Shown here piece after piece: positions 63,766-64,000 of a stretch of DNA of 64,000 nt. The DNA lies in assembly GCF_001722335.1 (NCBI RefSeq), contig NZ_MIHA01000006.1, positions 124,001 through 188,000 on the forward strand, read 5' to 3'. A program made the translations under genes and the position numbers. A model generated the notes under the pieces. The model was not told the DNA's origin. It did no database searches and saw only the letters and a list, made by a program, of their open reading frames with translations. This DNA is from Mycolicibacterium flavescens (GTDB taxonomy: Bacteria; Actinomycetota; Actinomycetes; Mycobacteriales; Mycobacteriaceae). Each line of letters opens with the position of its first letter. Within the stretch, counting starts at the first letter, position 1.

Positions 63766-63799
63766 TCCGAGCCGCCGACCCGCAACCGGCCCGCGTCGT

Positions 63800-63833
63800 G
63801 TAGCATTCTGCTACGACTGTTTCACAATGCTAC
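63800..63833. promoter_or_regulatory. Candidate autoregulatory operator of the ParD-like gene
   Basis: GTAGCA-TTC-TGCTAC (63800-63814) is an inverted repeat, and GTAGCATT (63800-63807) is matched by AATGCTAC (63826-63833). A CACAAT -10-like box overlaps the second half. This fits repressor binding to an antitoxin promoter. Confidence 0.45.
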
Positions 63834-63848
63834 GGCGAGGTGGTTGCG

Positions 63849-64000
63849 ATGTCCGAAGACCGGGTGACCCGGTTCGCCGCCGACCTGATCGACAGCGCCG
63901 CCGCCGAGGGGGCAAGGCAGAGCCGCTCGGCCAAACAGCAACTCGACCACTGGGCCCGCGTCGGCCGTGCCGTGTCGAGCCAGCAGTCCGCGGCGCGCCG
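63849..64000 (+). CDS. ParD-like antitoxin-family protein (3' end cut by window edge)
   Basis: The first 50 residues are present, beginning MSEDRVTRFAADLIDSAAAEG, then RQSRSAKQQLDHWARVGRAV. The polar helices and SRSAKQQLDHWARVGRA pattern resemble mycobacterial ParD-like antitoxins with a ribbon-helix-helix fold. A palindromic operator precedes the ATG at 63849. The expected toxin or downstream partner is beyond the edge. Confidence 0.6.
   Translation, partial: MSEDRVTRFAADLIDSAAAEGARQSRSAKQQLDHWARVGRAVSSQQSAAR

Overview
The window is high-GC actinobacterial DNA, and its gene content points to a Mycobacterium/Mycolicibacterium-type genome. It has a complete yrbE-mce import operon, mycobacterial-style secreted and lipoprotein genes, GTG starts, and pervasive ATGA/TGATG overlaps. 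I see no rRNA, tRNA or CRISPR array. Assignments rest on reading motifs by eye; no database search was run.

1-16000 is a catabolic block. It holds an acyl-CoA ligase (cut by the left edge), an LCAD-type acyl-CoA dehydrogenase, two Baeyer-Villiger monooxygenases, an SDR, two A/B-barrel-like proteins, an Old Yellow Enzyme-like oxidoreductase, an HSL-type esterase, an IclR regulator, a zinc ADH, an HsaC-like extradiol dioxygenase, an HsaA-like flavin monooxygenase, a [2Fe-2S] ferredoxin and an HsaD/MhpC-like C-C hydrolase. The set fits this order: alcohol to ketone, to ester, to phenol, to catechol, to ring cleavage, to CoA-activated acids. 16069-25201 is yrbEA-yrbEB-mceA-F, the importer for hydrophobic molecules, followed by two secreted proteins, an MHS-type symporter and an EamA exporter. 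A repeated palindrome of the type GTCCCG-N5-CGGGAC lies near several of these units and suggests one IclR-type regulon for uptake and catabolism.

28632-38627 is more ordinary: a polyamine-type ABC transporter (potA-D-B-C, with a likely CTG start for potA), SRPBCC, MFS, hydrolase, methyltransferase, a thioesterase-like protein, a proline-rich membrane protein and a secreted protein. 38722-41955 is a cobalamin riboswitch followed by a BtuC-D-F-type transporter. 42137-45870 is a Tat-exported, PaoABC-like molybdenum hydroxylase. 45916-49811 is a patchy region with a SIMPL protein, an unlisted Cys-rich 59-residue ORF, a 292-bp inverted-repeat element with two covarying hairpins, a vapBC pair, a DUF3297 protein and YaeQ.

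49839-55742 contains an LGFP lipoprotein and an unusual unit: two paralogous multi-spanning proteins, cytochrome-oxidase-like subunits III and IV without I or II, a small membrane protein, a divergent TetR and a GMC oxidoreductase. 56107-64000 has an acyltransferase-SGNH protein, a frameshifted DUF318 permease, a degenerate isochorismatase-fold protein coupled to an AmiS/UreI channel, SRPBCC, MBL-fold and FKBP proteins, a proline-rich secreted protein and a partial ParD-like antitoxin at the right edge.
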